A program made the position numbers and the translations under genes. The notes beneath the pieces are model-generated. The model was not told the origin of the DNA. It worked only from the letters and a program-made list of their open reading frames with translations, and searched no databases. From Acrocarpospora corrugata (GTDB taxonomy: Bacteria > Actinomycetota > Actinomycetes > Streptosporangiales > Streptosporangiaceae), in the NCBI RefSeq assembly GCF_009687845.1, contig NZ_BLAD01000058.1:1-64000 (forward strand): a DNA stretch of 64,000 nt, read 5' to 3'. This document shows, in pieces, positions 16,565 to 24,438 of this stretch (its first letter is position 1; the number at the start of each line of letters is the position of its first letter).

Positions 16565-17437
16565 TCAGAGGTCGAGTACGGCGAGATCGAGCAGGCGGAG
16601 ACGCTCCGGGTTCGCGATCACGTCGATCTCGGTGATCCGGTCGGCGGCGATCGTGAAGCCGAGGACCACGCGCAGCCGTCCGCGCGCGGCCATCACGAGT
16701 CCGACCGACCCGTTCACCAGCGCCGGTTCGGTGAACCTGACCCGTTCGGCGGCGGCGAACGCGCCCCTGGCGACGTTGCGGGAGCCGCGGACGACGACGG
16801 GCGAGCGGGTGGGGCCGGCCTCCCGGTCGGCTCGGAGGACCACGTCGGGATGGAGGAGCGCGACCAGCGCGTCGAAGTCGCCGTTCCGGGAGGCGGCCTG
16901 GAAGGCGTCCACGACTCGGCGCTGACGATCCAGGTCGGTGTCGGGGGCCGGATCGGCCCCTTTGACCCGGCGGCGGGCGCGGCTGGCGAGTTGCCTGGCC
17001 GCGGCGGGAGAGCGTTCGATCATCGGGCCGATCTCGTCGAACGGCACGGCGAACATGTCGTGCAGCACGAAGGCGAGCCGCTCGGCCGGTGTCAGCGTCT
17101 CCAGCACGACCAGGAGGGCCAGCCCGACGGAGTCGGCCAGCAGCGCCTCCCCCTCCGGGTCGCTTCCTTCCGACTGGTCGGGCATGCGTACGTCCAGGGG
17201 GTGTTCGCGCCGTGAGTCGCGGCTGCGCAGCATGTTGAGGCACACCCGCGCCACCACCGTGGTCAGCCACCCGGCGAGGTTCTCGACGCCGCCGGTCCCG
17301 GCGCGGCTGAGGCGCAGCCAGGCCTCCTGGACGGCGTCGTCGGCTTCGCTCGCCGAGCCGAGCATCCGGTAGGCGACCGCGCGCAGACGAGCCCGGTGTT
17401 CGCCGAAACGCTCGGTCAGCAATTCCTGCTCGTCCAC
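16565..17437 (-). CDS. ECF41-type RNA polymerase sigma factor (SigJ-like)
   Basis: A 290-residue extracytoplasmic-function sigma factor. Region 2 (residues about 10-75: RLRAVAYRMLGSASEADDAV, WLRLSR) and region 4 (about 110-165: LTPAERLAFVLHDMF, IGPMIERSPAAARQLASRAR) are followed by a SnoaL-like C-terminal domain (about 175-290) ending with the NPERL variant of the ECF41 NPDKL motif. In ECF41 proteins this extension modulates activity in place of an anti-sigma factor. GTG 17437 has AGGAAGGA upstream. It is divergent from an NAD(P)-binding reductase, the type of partner these sigma factors normally control. Confidence 0.92.
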   Translation of the reverse strand: MDEQELLTERFGEHRARLRAVAYRMLGSASEADDAVQEAWLRLSRAGTGGVENLAGWLTTVVARVCLNMLRSRDSRREHPLDVRMPDQSEGSDPEGEALLADSVGLALLVVLETLTPAERLAFVLHDMFAVPFDEIGPMIERSPAAARQLASRARRRVKGADPAPDTDLDRQRRVVDAFQAASRNGDFDALVALLHPDVVLRADREAGPTRSPVVVRGSRNVARGAFAAAERVRFTEPALVNGSVGLVMAARGRLRVVLGFTIAADRITEIDVIANPERLRLLDLAVLDL

Positions 17438-17438
17438 G

Positions 17439-17503
17439 TGTCACATTCCTTCCTCGCCGGGTGTCACAGACCTAGACCCCCGAAGCTCCGCGGATGTGAC
17501 GGG
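17439..17503. promoter_or_regulatory. Candidate ECF41 promoter elements (TGTCACA)
   Basis: TGTCACA, the reported ECF41 -35 motif, occurs at 17439-17445 and 17462-17468 in the direction of the SDR gene. A reverse GTCACAT lies at about 17494-17500, facing the sigma gene. About 16 bases after the second copy the sequence (GCTC) only loosely resembles the expected CGTC -10. The clustering in a 95-base intergenic space suggests autoregulation and co-control of the SDR gene. Confidence 0.5.
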
Positions 17504-17532
17504 GAGATGGTCCGGACGAGTTTGGAGAAGCC

Positions 17533-18333
17533 ATGACGTCACTCATTCTGGTCACCGGCGGTATGGGCACGCTCGGGCGCCTCACCGTACCGCTGCTGCG
17601 GGCGGCAGGAAGCAAGGTGCGGGTGCTCAGCCGACGCGGCCACGAGTCCGGTGACGGCGTCGAGCACGTGACCGGTGACCTGCTCAAAGGCGAGGGGATC
17701 GAACCCGCGGTGGACGGCGCCGAGATCGTCCTGCACCTCGCGGGCGGCTCGAAGGGTGACGACGTGGCGACCCGGAACCTGGTGCGGGCCGCCTCGCGGG
17801 CCGGGGTGCGGCACCTGGTCTACATCTCCGTCATCGGGGCGGATCGGGTTCCGCTGGGCTATTTCAGGTCCAAACTGGGCGCGGAGCGCGCCGTGACCGG
17901 CTCCGGGCTGCCGTGGACGACGTTGCGCGCCGCGCAGTTCCACGACCTGGCCCTGAACGTGGTGCGGACGATGGCGAAGTCGCCGGTGATACCGGTTCCT
18001 GGCGGGCTCAGGTTCCAGCCGGTCGACGCGGGCGAGGTGGCGGCCCGGCTGGCGGAACTGACGCTGGGCCCGCCCGCCGGGCTGGTGCCCGACCTGGCCG
18101 GGCCCAAGGTGTACGGCCTGGCCGAGCTGAGCCGTGAATACCTGCGGCTGTGCGGCAAGCGTCGTCTGACGATGCCGGTCCGGATGCCGGGTAAGGCGGG
18201 CCGCGCGTACCGGGCCGGTGAGAATCTGTCCCTGGCGAGGGCGGACGTGGGCGGGCGGACGTGGGAGGAGTTCCTGGCCGACCGGCTGGGCCGCGCGGTG
18301 TCGGAGACGATGGATGAAGGAGACGATGGATGA
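17533..18333 (+). CDS. NmrA-like NAD(P)-binding SDR protein
   Basis: A 266-residue atypical short-chain dehydrogenase. The N-terminal Rossmann motif TGGMGTLG (residues 8-15) binds NAD(P), and the body VLHLAGGSKGDDVATRNLV and HLVYISVIGADRVPLGYF is the NmrA/SDR_a5 type. It lacks an obvious YxxxK catalytic pair in the usual place, consistent with a sensor or atypical reductase. The ribosome site GGAGAAG precedes ATG 17533. Its position divergent from an ECF41 sigma gene, with TGTCACA motifs between, suggests it is a target of that sigma factor. Confidence 0.88.
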   Translation: MTSLILVTGGMGTLGRLTVPLLRAAGSKVRVLSRRGHESGDGVEHVTGDLLKGEGIEPAVDGAEIVLHLAGGSKGDDVATRNLVRAASRAGVRHLVYISVIGADRVPLGYFRSKLGAERAVTGSGLPWTTLRAAQFHDLALNVVRTMAKSPVIPVPGGLRFQPVDAGEVAARLAELTLGPPAGLVPDLAGPKVYGLAELSREYLRLCGKRRLTMPVRMPGKAGRAYRAGENLSLARADVGGRTWEEFLADRLGRAVSETMDEGDDG

Positions 18334-18567
18334 ATGGGTGCGGAGCCGGTCGAGCACGCCCCGGCAGCAGAACCGTCACGGCCAGAATGATCCGCATGCC
18401 CAGACCCCCGGCGAAGCGGCATTCCGGGGAGACTATCCACCTTGCGCCGACAAATGGCGCTATTTCGGCAGTTTGGGAACGCGCGAAACATCAGCTGCAC
18501 TCAGTTTCAGCAGGTCAAGGGCGCTGCGGAACCAGCGTGCCGGTCGCAGGGGTGCGACGATGGAGCC

Positions 18568-18915
18568 GTGTCCTTCCGCATCAAACGGATCTACGACGAG
18601 GTGGATCCCAGTGACGGCTTCAGAGTCCTCATTGACCGGCTGTGGCCCCGGGGCGTGTCCAAGGAGCACGCCTGTCTCGACCTGTGGCTGAAAGAAGTGG
18701 CCCCAAGCCCCGAGCTGCGCACCTGGTTCGACCACCGGGCTGACCGTTTCACCGAGTTCACCACCCGCTACACCGCCGAACTCGACACCAACCCGGCAGC
18801 CCGCACCCTCCGGCAGCTCGGCCGCGCGCACCCGACGGTGACCCTGTTGTACGGCGCCAAGAACCCTGAAATCAATCACGCCGTCGTGCTGGCCGAATAC
18901 CTGACCCCGGATTGA
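18568..18915 (+). CDS. DUF488 family (YeaO-like) protein
   Basis: A 115-residue protein with the family features: an initial IKRIYDEVDPSDGFRVLIDR, then LWPRGVSKE, WFDHRADRFTEFTTRY and a final VTLLYGAKNPEINHAVVL. I start it at GTG 18568, giving VSFRIKRIY as in homologues, although the GGAG ahead is close (2 bases). DUF488 proteins are small cytoplasmic proteins of unknown activity, sometimes linked to metal or stress resistance. It stands alone after a 234-base gap in which I see no gene. Confidence 0.88.
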   Translation: MSFRIKRIYDEVDPSDGFRVLIDRLWPRGVSKEHACLDLWLKEVAPSPELRTWFDHRADRFTEFTTRYTAELDTNPAARTLRQLGRAHPTVTLLYGAKNPEINHAVVLAEYLTPD

Positions 18916-18957
18916 TCGCCGAAAATCGTTTGCCGTGGCCGGGGCGGGCGGCCGAGG

Positions 18958-19865
18958 ATGACGGCGATGAGCCGGACCAAGATGCATGCCGATGAGATCC
19001 ACACCGATGGCGCGCTTGTCCGCCGTCTGGTCGCGGGGCAGTTCCCGCAGTGGGCCGGGCTGCGGATCGAACCGGTCCCGTCCTACGGGACGGAGAACGA
19101 CATCTACCGGCTTGGCGATCACCTGGCTGTCCGGCTGCCGCGTATCGGGTCGGCCGTGGGAGCGGCGGCGCTGGAGGCGCGGTGGCTGCCGGAGTTCGCG
19201 CCGCGCCTGCCGCTCGCGGTTCCGGTGCAGGTGGCGGTGGGGGAACCGGCCGAGGGTTACCCGTTCGCCTGGTCGGTGAACGAGTGGTTGCCCGGCGAGA
19301 ACGCCAACGGCAGCATCCATGATCTGGATCGCGCGGCCGTCGATCTGGCCGAATTCGTGAGAGCACTGCGTCAGATCGACACGGCCGGTGCGCATCCGCG
19401 GCTGCCGCATGCCCGCGGCGGGCCACTCGCCGAAGGCGACGAGCAGGTTCGCCGTTCCATCGTCCAGCTCGGCGATCGTATCGACGGCGCTTCGACACTC
19501 CGCCTGTGGGAGGAGTCGCTCGGCGCCGCGAAATGGGCGAGCCCGGAGGTCTGGGTGCACGGCGACCTGCTTCCCGGCAATCTGATCGTCGCCGACGGCC
19601 GTCTGTCGGCGGTCATCGATTTCGGCGGCCTCAATGTCGGCGATCCCGCCTGCGATCTCCAGCCCGCGTGGAACGTGTTCGCGGGTGCCAGCCGGCAACG
19701 TTTCCGTACCGAACTCGGGTTGACGACGCGTCGTGGTCGCGTGGCCGCGGCTGGGCGCTCTATCAAGCGGTGACCGGGCTGGCGTATTACTGGGACACCA
19801 ATCCCGGAATGATTCGCCAGACCGCGCACGCCCTGGCGCAGATTCTCGCCGACGATTCCCGTTAG
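18958..19865 (+). pseudogene. Aminoglycoside phosphotransferase-like gene with a one-base frameshift
   Basis: The protein matches APH-family kinases: IYRLGDHLAVRLPRIG near the N-terminus, catalytic loop VWVHGDLLPGNLIV and metal site SAVIDFGGLNVGDPACDL. At 19717-19719 (a run of three G after GAACTC) the frame slips. The open frame then ends at 19773 with unrelated residues, while the expected C-terminus (VDDASWSRGRGWALYQA and YYWDTNPGMIRQ) continues in the +1 frame to the stop at 19865. One missing G in what was probably GGGG explains it. It could be a real mutation or a sequence error. If intact it would be about 302 residues. Substrate unknown. Confidence 0.85.
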
Positions 19866-19939
19866 TACCCCGTACCGGATTCGAACCGGCGATCTCCCGA
19901 TTGAAAGTCGGGCGTCCTGAACCGCTGGACCAACGGGGC
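19866..19939 (-). tRNA. tRNA-Glu (anticodon TTC)
   Basis: A complete cloverleaf of 74 bases on the minus strand: acceptor GCCCCGT with ACGGGGT (one G-U pair), D stem GTCC/GGAC, anticodon stem CCCGA/TCGGG with loop CTTTCAA, and T arm GCCGG-TTCGAAT-CCGGT. The loop CTTTCAA is the form of actinobacterial tRNA-Glu(UUC). No CCA is encoded. It starts one base after the stop of the phosphotransferase-like gene on the other strand. Confidence 0.92.
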
Positions 19940-19956
19940 TGGTGGTTCCTTTCGCG

Positions 19957-20032
19957 TGCCGCCCCGGGGATTCGAACCCCGACTGCCCCCGTGTCCTGAG
20001 CACGGTGCCTCCTGCCGTTGGGCTAGAGCGGC
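19957..20032 (-). tRNA. tRNA with CAG anticodon, atypical (no long variable arm)
   Basis: A well-paired cloverleaf: acceptor GCCGCTC with GGGCGGC, anticodon stem CCGTG/CACGG with loop CTCAGGA (anticodon CAG, normally Leu), variable region GGGCAGT, T arm CGGGG-TTCGAAT-CCCCG. Leucine tRNAs are class II with a long variable arm, but here the variable region is only 7 bases. It is therefore either a non-standard tRNA or a former tRNA of other identity. It lies 17 bases upstream of tRNA-Glu and is probably co-transcribed with it. Confidence 0.7.
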
Positions 20033-20040
20033 GAATGTCC

Positions 20041-20075
20041 GGCGCTGCCGGAGCACGATTCGAACATGCGGGAAA
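20041..20075 (-). other. Degenerate tRNA 3'-half
   Basis: On the minus strand, GCATG-TTCGAAT-CGTGC forms a T arm and is followed by TCCGGCA, which looks like the 3' side of an acceptor stem. No matching 5' half is present upstream, where a hairpin lies instead. I read it as the remnant of a third tRNA in the cluster. Confidence 0.35.
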
Positions 20076-20077
20076 TC

Positions 20078-20107
20078 AAAAAGCCGCCTGGTTTCCCGGG
20101 CGGCTTT
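20078..20107 (-). terminator. Rho-independent terminator
   Basis: AAAGCCGCC (20080-20088) pairs with GGCGGCTTT (20099-20107). Read on the minus strand, the hairpin runs into TTTTT. It would end transcription coming from the RCC1 gene before the tRNA region. The plus-strand version has a shorter T-run. Confidence 0.7.
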
Positions 20108-20307
20108 GCGGGTGGTTCCCGTGGGGGTTACCCGGAAGCTCGCCGAGGTCGCAGCGCGAGGCCACGGAGGGACAGCGCGCCGCGCGCCTGTTCCGAGCTG
20201 GCTTCGTAGTTCACTGTCCTGTTCCTTCCGGTGCCGATTAAAGGGAGCCGCTGTTTGAATTGCTATTCAGAACCGTAGCCTTCCGGCTTCCCGGCCGCGA
20301 CGTATTT

Positions 20308-21792
20308 TCACTCGATGGGACCGGACACCGTCAGGTCGAACGTGGTGGATGCCAGAGACGTCCTGCTGCTGTCGTACCCGTGGACGGTCACCGTCTCCGA
20401 CCGGATCGGCGCGTCGGGCCCGGCTGTCACGGTCATGACCGAGGTCTGGCCGGGCGGAACCAGCGGGGGATCGAAGGTGACGGTCACCCCTGACGGGAGG
20501 CCGGCCGCGGTCAGCTTCAGCGACTCGGTGAGGCCGTTGATCGGTTCGACCAGCACGGTGGCGGTGGCCGAGCGGCCGGCGTTCACGGTGACGCTCTCGG
20601 GCTGGACCGTGAGGGTCGCGCCGGGCGGCGCGGGCGGCGGGTCGGCTTGGACGGCGAGGAGATGGCCGTCGCCCATCCCGGCGGTGACGCCGATGGCGGG
20701 ACCGACGCCGGGCACGATCGCGGGGGTCGGCCGGGCGGCCGGCGCGTTGCCGTCGCCCATCTGCCCCGCCGAGTTGCCGCCCCAGGTGTAGACGTTGCCC
20801 CCGGACAGCGCGGCGCTGGTCCGCCGGCCGGCGGTGATGGCGGTGACCTGGGTGAGGGCGGGCACCGGTCTGGGCGCGCCGGGGTTGTGCGGCGTGGTGA
20901 GGGTGCCGTCCCCGCGCTGGCCCTTGTCGTTCCGGCCCCACGCCCACAGGCGTCCGGACGCGTCGAGCGCGAGACTGTGGTCGTACCCCGCGGCGACCTT
21001 GACGATCTTGGGGGCGCCCGTCACCTGGACCGGCGTCCTGAGCTCGCCGCCGTAGCTGGAGCCGTCCCAGCCGTAGGTGCTGTTGCCCCACGCCCAGACG
21101 CTTCCGTCCTCCCGCGCGGCCAGGCTGTGATATTTGCTGACCGCGATGGAGACGACGCCGCCGAGGCTGGGCACCCGTACCGGGGAGAGACGGCGGGTGA
21201 AGGTGCCGTCGCCCAGCTGGCCTTCCGCGTTGCGGCCCCAGCCCCAGACGGTGCTGTCGGTACGGCGGGCCAGCACGTGCGAGCCCTTGGCCGCGATCTC
21301 CACGACGCCGGTGAGACCGGGTACAGGAGCCGGGACGCCCCGGCTGGCCTGGGTGCCGTCGCCGAGGAAGGGGTAGACGCCCCACGCCCAGACGGTGCCG
21401 TCCGAGCGGAGGGCCAGGCTGCCGCTCCACCCGGCGGCGACCTGGGTCACGCCGGTCAGACCGGGGACTCTGGCAGGGGTGCGGACGGGATCGGCGGCGT
21501 GGTCGCCGACCTGACCGTCGTCGTTGCGGCCCCACGCCCAGACCGTGCCGTCCTTGGCCAGGGCGACGGTGTGCTCGTAGCCGGCCGCGACCTGGGTGAA
21601 GCGGGCGAGCACGCTCCGTACCGGGACCGGGGTGGTCCGGGTCTCGTCGCTGGCGTCGCCGAGCTGACCGTAGGTGTTGGTGCCCCAGGACAGGGTGCGG
21701 GTGGACCAGTTCGGTGCGGCGGCGTGCGCGGCCGGAGCCGGCGCGCAGGCCAAGGCGAGGACGGTCGCCACCGACCAGGCCCGTTTCGTCAT
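20308..21792 (-). CDS. Secreted RCC1-repeat beta-propeller protein with C-terminal Ig-like domain
   Basis: A 494-residue protein if started at ATG 21792, which is preceded by GGAGG at 10 bases and gives a normal signal peptide (MTKRAWSVATVLALAC, then AHA-AAP cleavage). Seven RCC1 repeats follow, each with a W(A/G)WG...G(Q)xGDG pattern (for example TVWAWGRNDDGQVGD), enough for one seven-bladed propeller. After a Pro-rich linker (PPPAPPG) the last about 105 residues form an Ig-like beta domain (LTVQPESVTVNAGRSATATV). Bacterial RCC1 proteins of this kind are exported and of unknown function. The open frame extends upstream to 21954, but that part is not a leader. Confidence 0.9.
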   Translation of the reverse strand: MTKRAWSVATVLALACAPAPAAHAAAPNWSTRTLSWGTNTYGQLGDASDETRTTPVPVRSVLARFTQVAAGYEHTVALAKDGTVWAWGRNDDGQVGDHAADPVRTPARVPGLTGVTQVAAGWSGSLALRSDGTVWAWGVYPFLGDGTQASRGVPAPVPGLTGVVEIAAKGSHVLARRTDSTVWGWGRNAEGQLGDGTFTRRLSPVRVPSLGGVVSIAVSKYHSLAAREDGSVWAWGNSTYGWDGSSYGGELRTPVQVTGAPKIVKVAAGYDHSLALDASGRLWAWGRNDKGQRGDGTLTTPHNPGAPRPVPALTQVTAITAGRRTSAALSGGNVYTWGGNSAGQMGDGNAPAARPTPAIVPGVGPAIGVTAGMGDGHLLAVQADPPPAPPGATLTVQPESVTVNAGRSATATVLVEPINGLTESLKLTAAGLPSGVTVTFDPPLVPPGQTSVMTVTAGPDAPIRSETVTVHGYDSSRTSLASTTFDLTVSGPIE

Positions 21793-21894
21793 GGATGGCA
21801 TCCCTCCATGGAACGCACCAGGGAATGGGGTGAACAGCGCCACTGCTGGGTCAGACGGAGAGGTGAGTGGTTCTGTTGTGTCCGCTATCGTCGT

Positions 21895-22275
21895 TTGGTA
21901 AGTCCTCGCCGGCCACCGGGGACGCTGGAGACGGAGATCCTTACCGTGCTCCACGAAGCGTCCAGCGATCTGTCACCACGTGAGGTCCGGGAGCGGCTCA
22001 GCGCCCGGGCCGGTGCCGAGCTCTCCTACAGCGCGATCGTGACCACACTGACCCGGCTGCACGACAAGGGCATCGTCACGCGCAGCCGTTCGGGGCGCGC
22101 CTACCGCTACGCGGCCCCTTCGGACCCGTCCGGGCTGGTGGCCTGGCGGATGCGGCGGCTGCTGGACGCGGAGGCCGATCACGCGCGGGTGCTGACGCAT
22201 TTCATCTCGGGGCTGTCGCCGTCGGACGAGGAACTGGTCCGGCGGGTGCTGCGGCAGGAAAGCGAAGAGCCGTGA
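21895..22275 (+). CDS. BlaI/MecI/CopY-family repressor
   Basis: A winged-helix repressor of about 126 residues: TLETEILTVLHEASSDLSP, VRERLSARAGAELSYSAIVT, TLTRLHDKGIVTRSRSGRAY then Tyr/Ala-rich RYAAPSD. These are the DNA-binding domain; the C-terminal helix (HFISGLSPSDEELVRRVL) is the dimer/cleavage region. The start is uncertain. TTG 21895 fits the family length and may be leaderless, as no ribosome site is seen. Its stop overlaps the GTG of the M56 gene (GTGA), the classic BlaI-BlaR pairing in which the membrane protease inactivates the repressor. Confidence 0.88.
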   Translation: MVSPRRPPGTLETEILTVLHEASSDLSPREVRERLSARAGAELSYSAIVTTLTRLHDKGIVTRSRSGRAYRYAAPSDPSGLVAWRMRRLLDAEADHARVLTHFISGLSPSDEELVRRVLRQESEEP

Positions 22276-23156
22276 TCGATCACGTGGTCGTCTCGGCGAT
22301 TCTGGCGCCCGCGCTGCTGGTGCTGGCGATGCTCGTCATGGTCGACCGGCAGCATCCGGGGCCGACGGCGGTGACGTTCGTCTTCTCCGCCCTGCTGGTG
22401 GCGGTGTCGAGCCTGGTGAGCCTGGCGGCGGTGTCGGTCGAGGCGGGGATGATTCTGGCGGGCGGGGATCTGCCGGGTTTGCCGCATCTGGGGACGGTCG
22501 TGTTCCTGCTGCTGGTCACCGCGGCGATCGGGGCGGGGGTGTGGCGGGAGCGGCGGTCGCTGCGCGCCGCGCGGGCGCAGGCGGCGGCGCTGCCCGGTGA
22601 CGACGTCGTGGTGCTGCTGCCCGCCGAGGAGCCGGCCGCGTTCACACTGCCCGGGCGGCCGGGCAGGATCGTGGTGACGCAGGGCATGGTGGGGGCGCTG
22701 AGCGCGGCGGACCGGGCCGTGGTCATGGCGCGCGAGCGGGCCCATCTGGCCGGGCATCACCACCGCTGGCTGCTGGCCGGCCGGTTGGCGGTGGCCGCGC
22801 ATCCGCTGCTGTGGCGGGCGGCCAGGATCTTTCCGTACCTGATGGAGCGGTGGGCCGATGAGCGGGCCGCCGAGCAGGTGGGGGATCGGCGGGCGACCGC
22901 GCGGGCGATCGGGGCGGCGGCGCTGGTGGCGGGCGCGGACCCGGCGCCCGGGGCGCTGCCGCTGCTGACCGAGCGTGGGCCCGGGTCGGTGCCGCGCCGG
23001 ATCGCGGCGCTGCTCAGCCCGCTTCCCGGCGGGCAGGGGGCGCTCATGCTCGCGGTTCCGCTGCTGGTGGCGGTGGGGCCGGGCGTGTGGAGCGCGGAAG
23101 CGATCGTCGACGTGATGCAGGCCGGCGGGCCGTGCACGGAGAAGAACGAGCGCTGA
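22272..23156 (+). CDS. M56/BlaR1-like membrane protein with altered zinc motif
   Basis: A 294-residue integral membrane protein of the M56 peptidase family: N-terminal helices at about 5-25, 33-60 and 72-92, a cytosolic protease region, then a C-terminal helix near 258-275. The family motif HExxH is here RERAH (Arg154, Glu155, His158): the first zinc-binding His has become Arg (CGC at 22731). The rest (HLAGHHHRWLLAGRLAVAAHP and MERWADERAAEQVGD) is well kept. Catalysis by the usual mechanism looks impossible, although the gene is otherwise intact and coupled to its repressor. Confidence 0.88.
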   Translation: MIDHVVVSAILAPALLVLAMLVMVDRQHPGPTAVTFVFSALLVAVSSLVSLAAVSVEAGMILAGGDLPGLPHLGTVVFLLLVTAAIGAGVWRERRSLRAARAQAAALPGDDVVVLLPAEEPAAFTLPGRPGRIVVTQGMVGALSAADRAVVMARERAHLAGHHHRWLLAGRLAVAAHPLLWRAARIFPYLMERWADERAAEQVGDRRATARAIGAAALVAGADPAPGALPLLTERGPGSVPRRIAALLSPLPGGQGALMLAVPLLVAVGPGVWSAEAIVDVMQAGGPCTEKNER

Positions 23157-23214
23157 GCTTCGAGCGGGGACCTTCGGTCTGCCGGCCTGCCCACGACTAG
23201 CCGGGTCGCCGAAC

Positions 23215-23233
23215 TTAGGTTAGGCTCGGCTAA
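23215..23233. promoter_or_regulatory. DtxR/IdeR-type iron box
   Basis: TTAGGTTAGGCTCGGCTAA differs at two positions from the common actinobacterial iron box TTAGGTTAGGCTCACCTAA. It sits immediately before the remnant of an iron(III)-binding protein gene, the expected target, and so probably belonged to that gene's promoter. Confidence 0.75.
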
Positions 23234-23345
23234 CTTCTACAGCCGGAGTGAGTCGCCGGTCAAACCGCTGCTGGACAAGTTCACCCAGCAGAGCGGGATC
23301 GCGGTGGAAGCCCGCTACGCCGCGACCGCGGCCATGGCCACCCAG
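23232..23345 (+). pseudogene. Fragment of an iron(III) ABC transporter substrate-binding protein
   Basis: About 37 codons read NFYSRSESPVKPLLDKFTQQ then SGIAVEARYAATAAMATQ, the start of the mature domain of FutA/FbpA-like ferric-binding proteins (usually YSGRSE...VKPLLDKFTQQTGI...VRYADTAAM). The signal peptide and ribosome site are missing upstream, where an iron box directly abuts. The rest of the gene is missing downstream, where the sequence passes into an antisense kinase gene. It is a clear deletion remnant. Confidence 0.75.
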
Positions 23346-24286
23346 TCCTGGGAGATCGAGTCGTGCAGCTCGCGGGCGATCCTGACCCGTTCGGCCTGCC
23401 GCGCCTCGGCCTGCCCGGCCGCGCGTTCCGCGTTCAGCGCCGACTCCAGCCGTTCGGTCATCCGGTTGAAGGACTCCTCCAGCTGGCCGATCTCGTCGCC
23501 CTCGGTCACCGGCGCCCGGGGGCGGAAGTCGCCCTGGGCGACCGCGGTGGTGATGGTGGCCAGGTGCCGTACCCGGCCGATCAGGCGGCGCGTGCTCAGC
23601 AGGCCGAAGACCAGCCCCACCGGCACGACCAGGATCAGGACCAGGACGCCGGGCGTGAGGAGGCTGAGCGAGTAGTCGGCCGTCGCGCCGCCGTAGCCGA
23701 TCGGGGCCGCGACCACGACGTATCCGGCCAGCTTGTACGAGCCCGGCGCGGCGGACCTGGCGGTCGCGCCGCGCAGGCCGGGAGGGTAGATCAGCACCGG
23801 GCTGGACCACCAGGCGACCGCGCCCATCCGGGTCTTCCCGCTGCCGCCGCCCTCTTGGGGCAGGCCCAGGTCGAGGCGGCTGCCCGGCGGGTAGGAGCCC
23901 TGGGCGGAGCCGGCGACCACCAGCCCGGTGGGGTCGACCAGGATTTCGACGGGCTGGTCCACGGCCTTGCCCGCGGTGTAGGTGATCCGCAGGTTCTGGT
24001 CCTGGGGCGTGGGGGAGCCGTTCAGGGAGAGGTCCTCGCGCGCCGCCTTCTGGGCCACGTCGAGCAGGTCGGCCAGGCCGGTGCCGGGCACGGCCGCGCC
24101 GATGTCGCTGACCGCGAGGCTGAGGATCTTCGCGTCCCGGCCGGCCTGGGCCTGCAGCCGGTTCTGCAGGTCGGAGTCGCCGACGATCGTCGGCAGGTAG
24201 ACGCCGAGCAGCGCCGCCTCCACGACCAGGACGGCCGCCGCGGTCACCAGGACGTAGGAGGCGGCCATCCGGCGTCTGAGGCCCAT
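23315..24286 (-). pseudogene. Histidine kinase truncated after its phospho-acceptor motif
   Basis: The gene begins MGLRRRMAASYVLVTAAAVL (ATG 24286): membrane helix, extracytoplasmic sensor of about 175 residues, second helix (LLTPGVLVLILVVPVGLVFG), HAMP domain (RRLIGRVRHLATITTAVAQG) and the start of a HisKA_3 dimerisation domain with RIARELHDSISQD. There it stops: nine unrelated residues follow to the stop at 23315, and the ATP-binding domain and partner response regulator are gone. The breakpoint lies at about 23343-23350, exactly where the iron-binding-protein remnant ends on the other strand. Confidence 0.85.
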
Positions 24287-24438
24287 GCCGCGAAGCCTAA
24301 CCTCGCGGCCCGGCCCTTTCCTCTCCCAAAAGAGGGAGCTCTTCTCCGTTGACGTGCAAGTTCTCACAAAGTCGGAATTGTCGATCTTTGGTTGGATATG
24401 GCGGGATCGGAAGGGGATCTGCAGAAAGGTGCGTCGCG

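Noticed and set aside
15402-16925. Long plus-strand frame opposite mdcA and the sigma gene
   Set aside because: It shadows two well-identified minus-strand genes and has no family resemblance, apart from a short winged-helix-like stretch noted separately.
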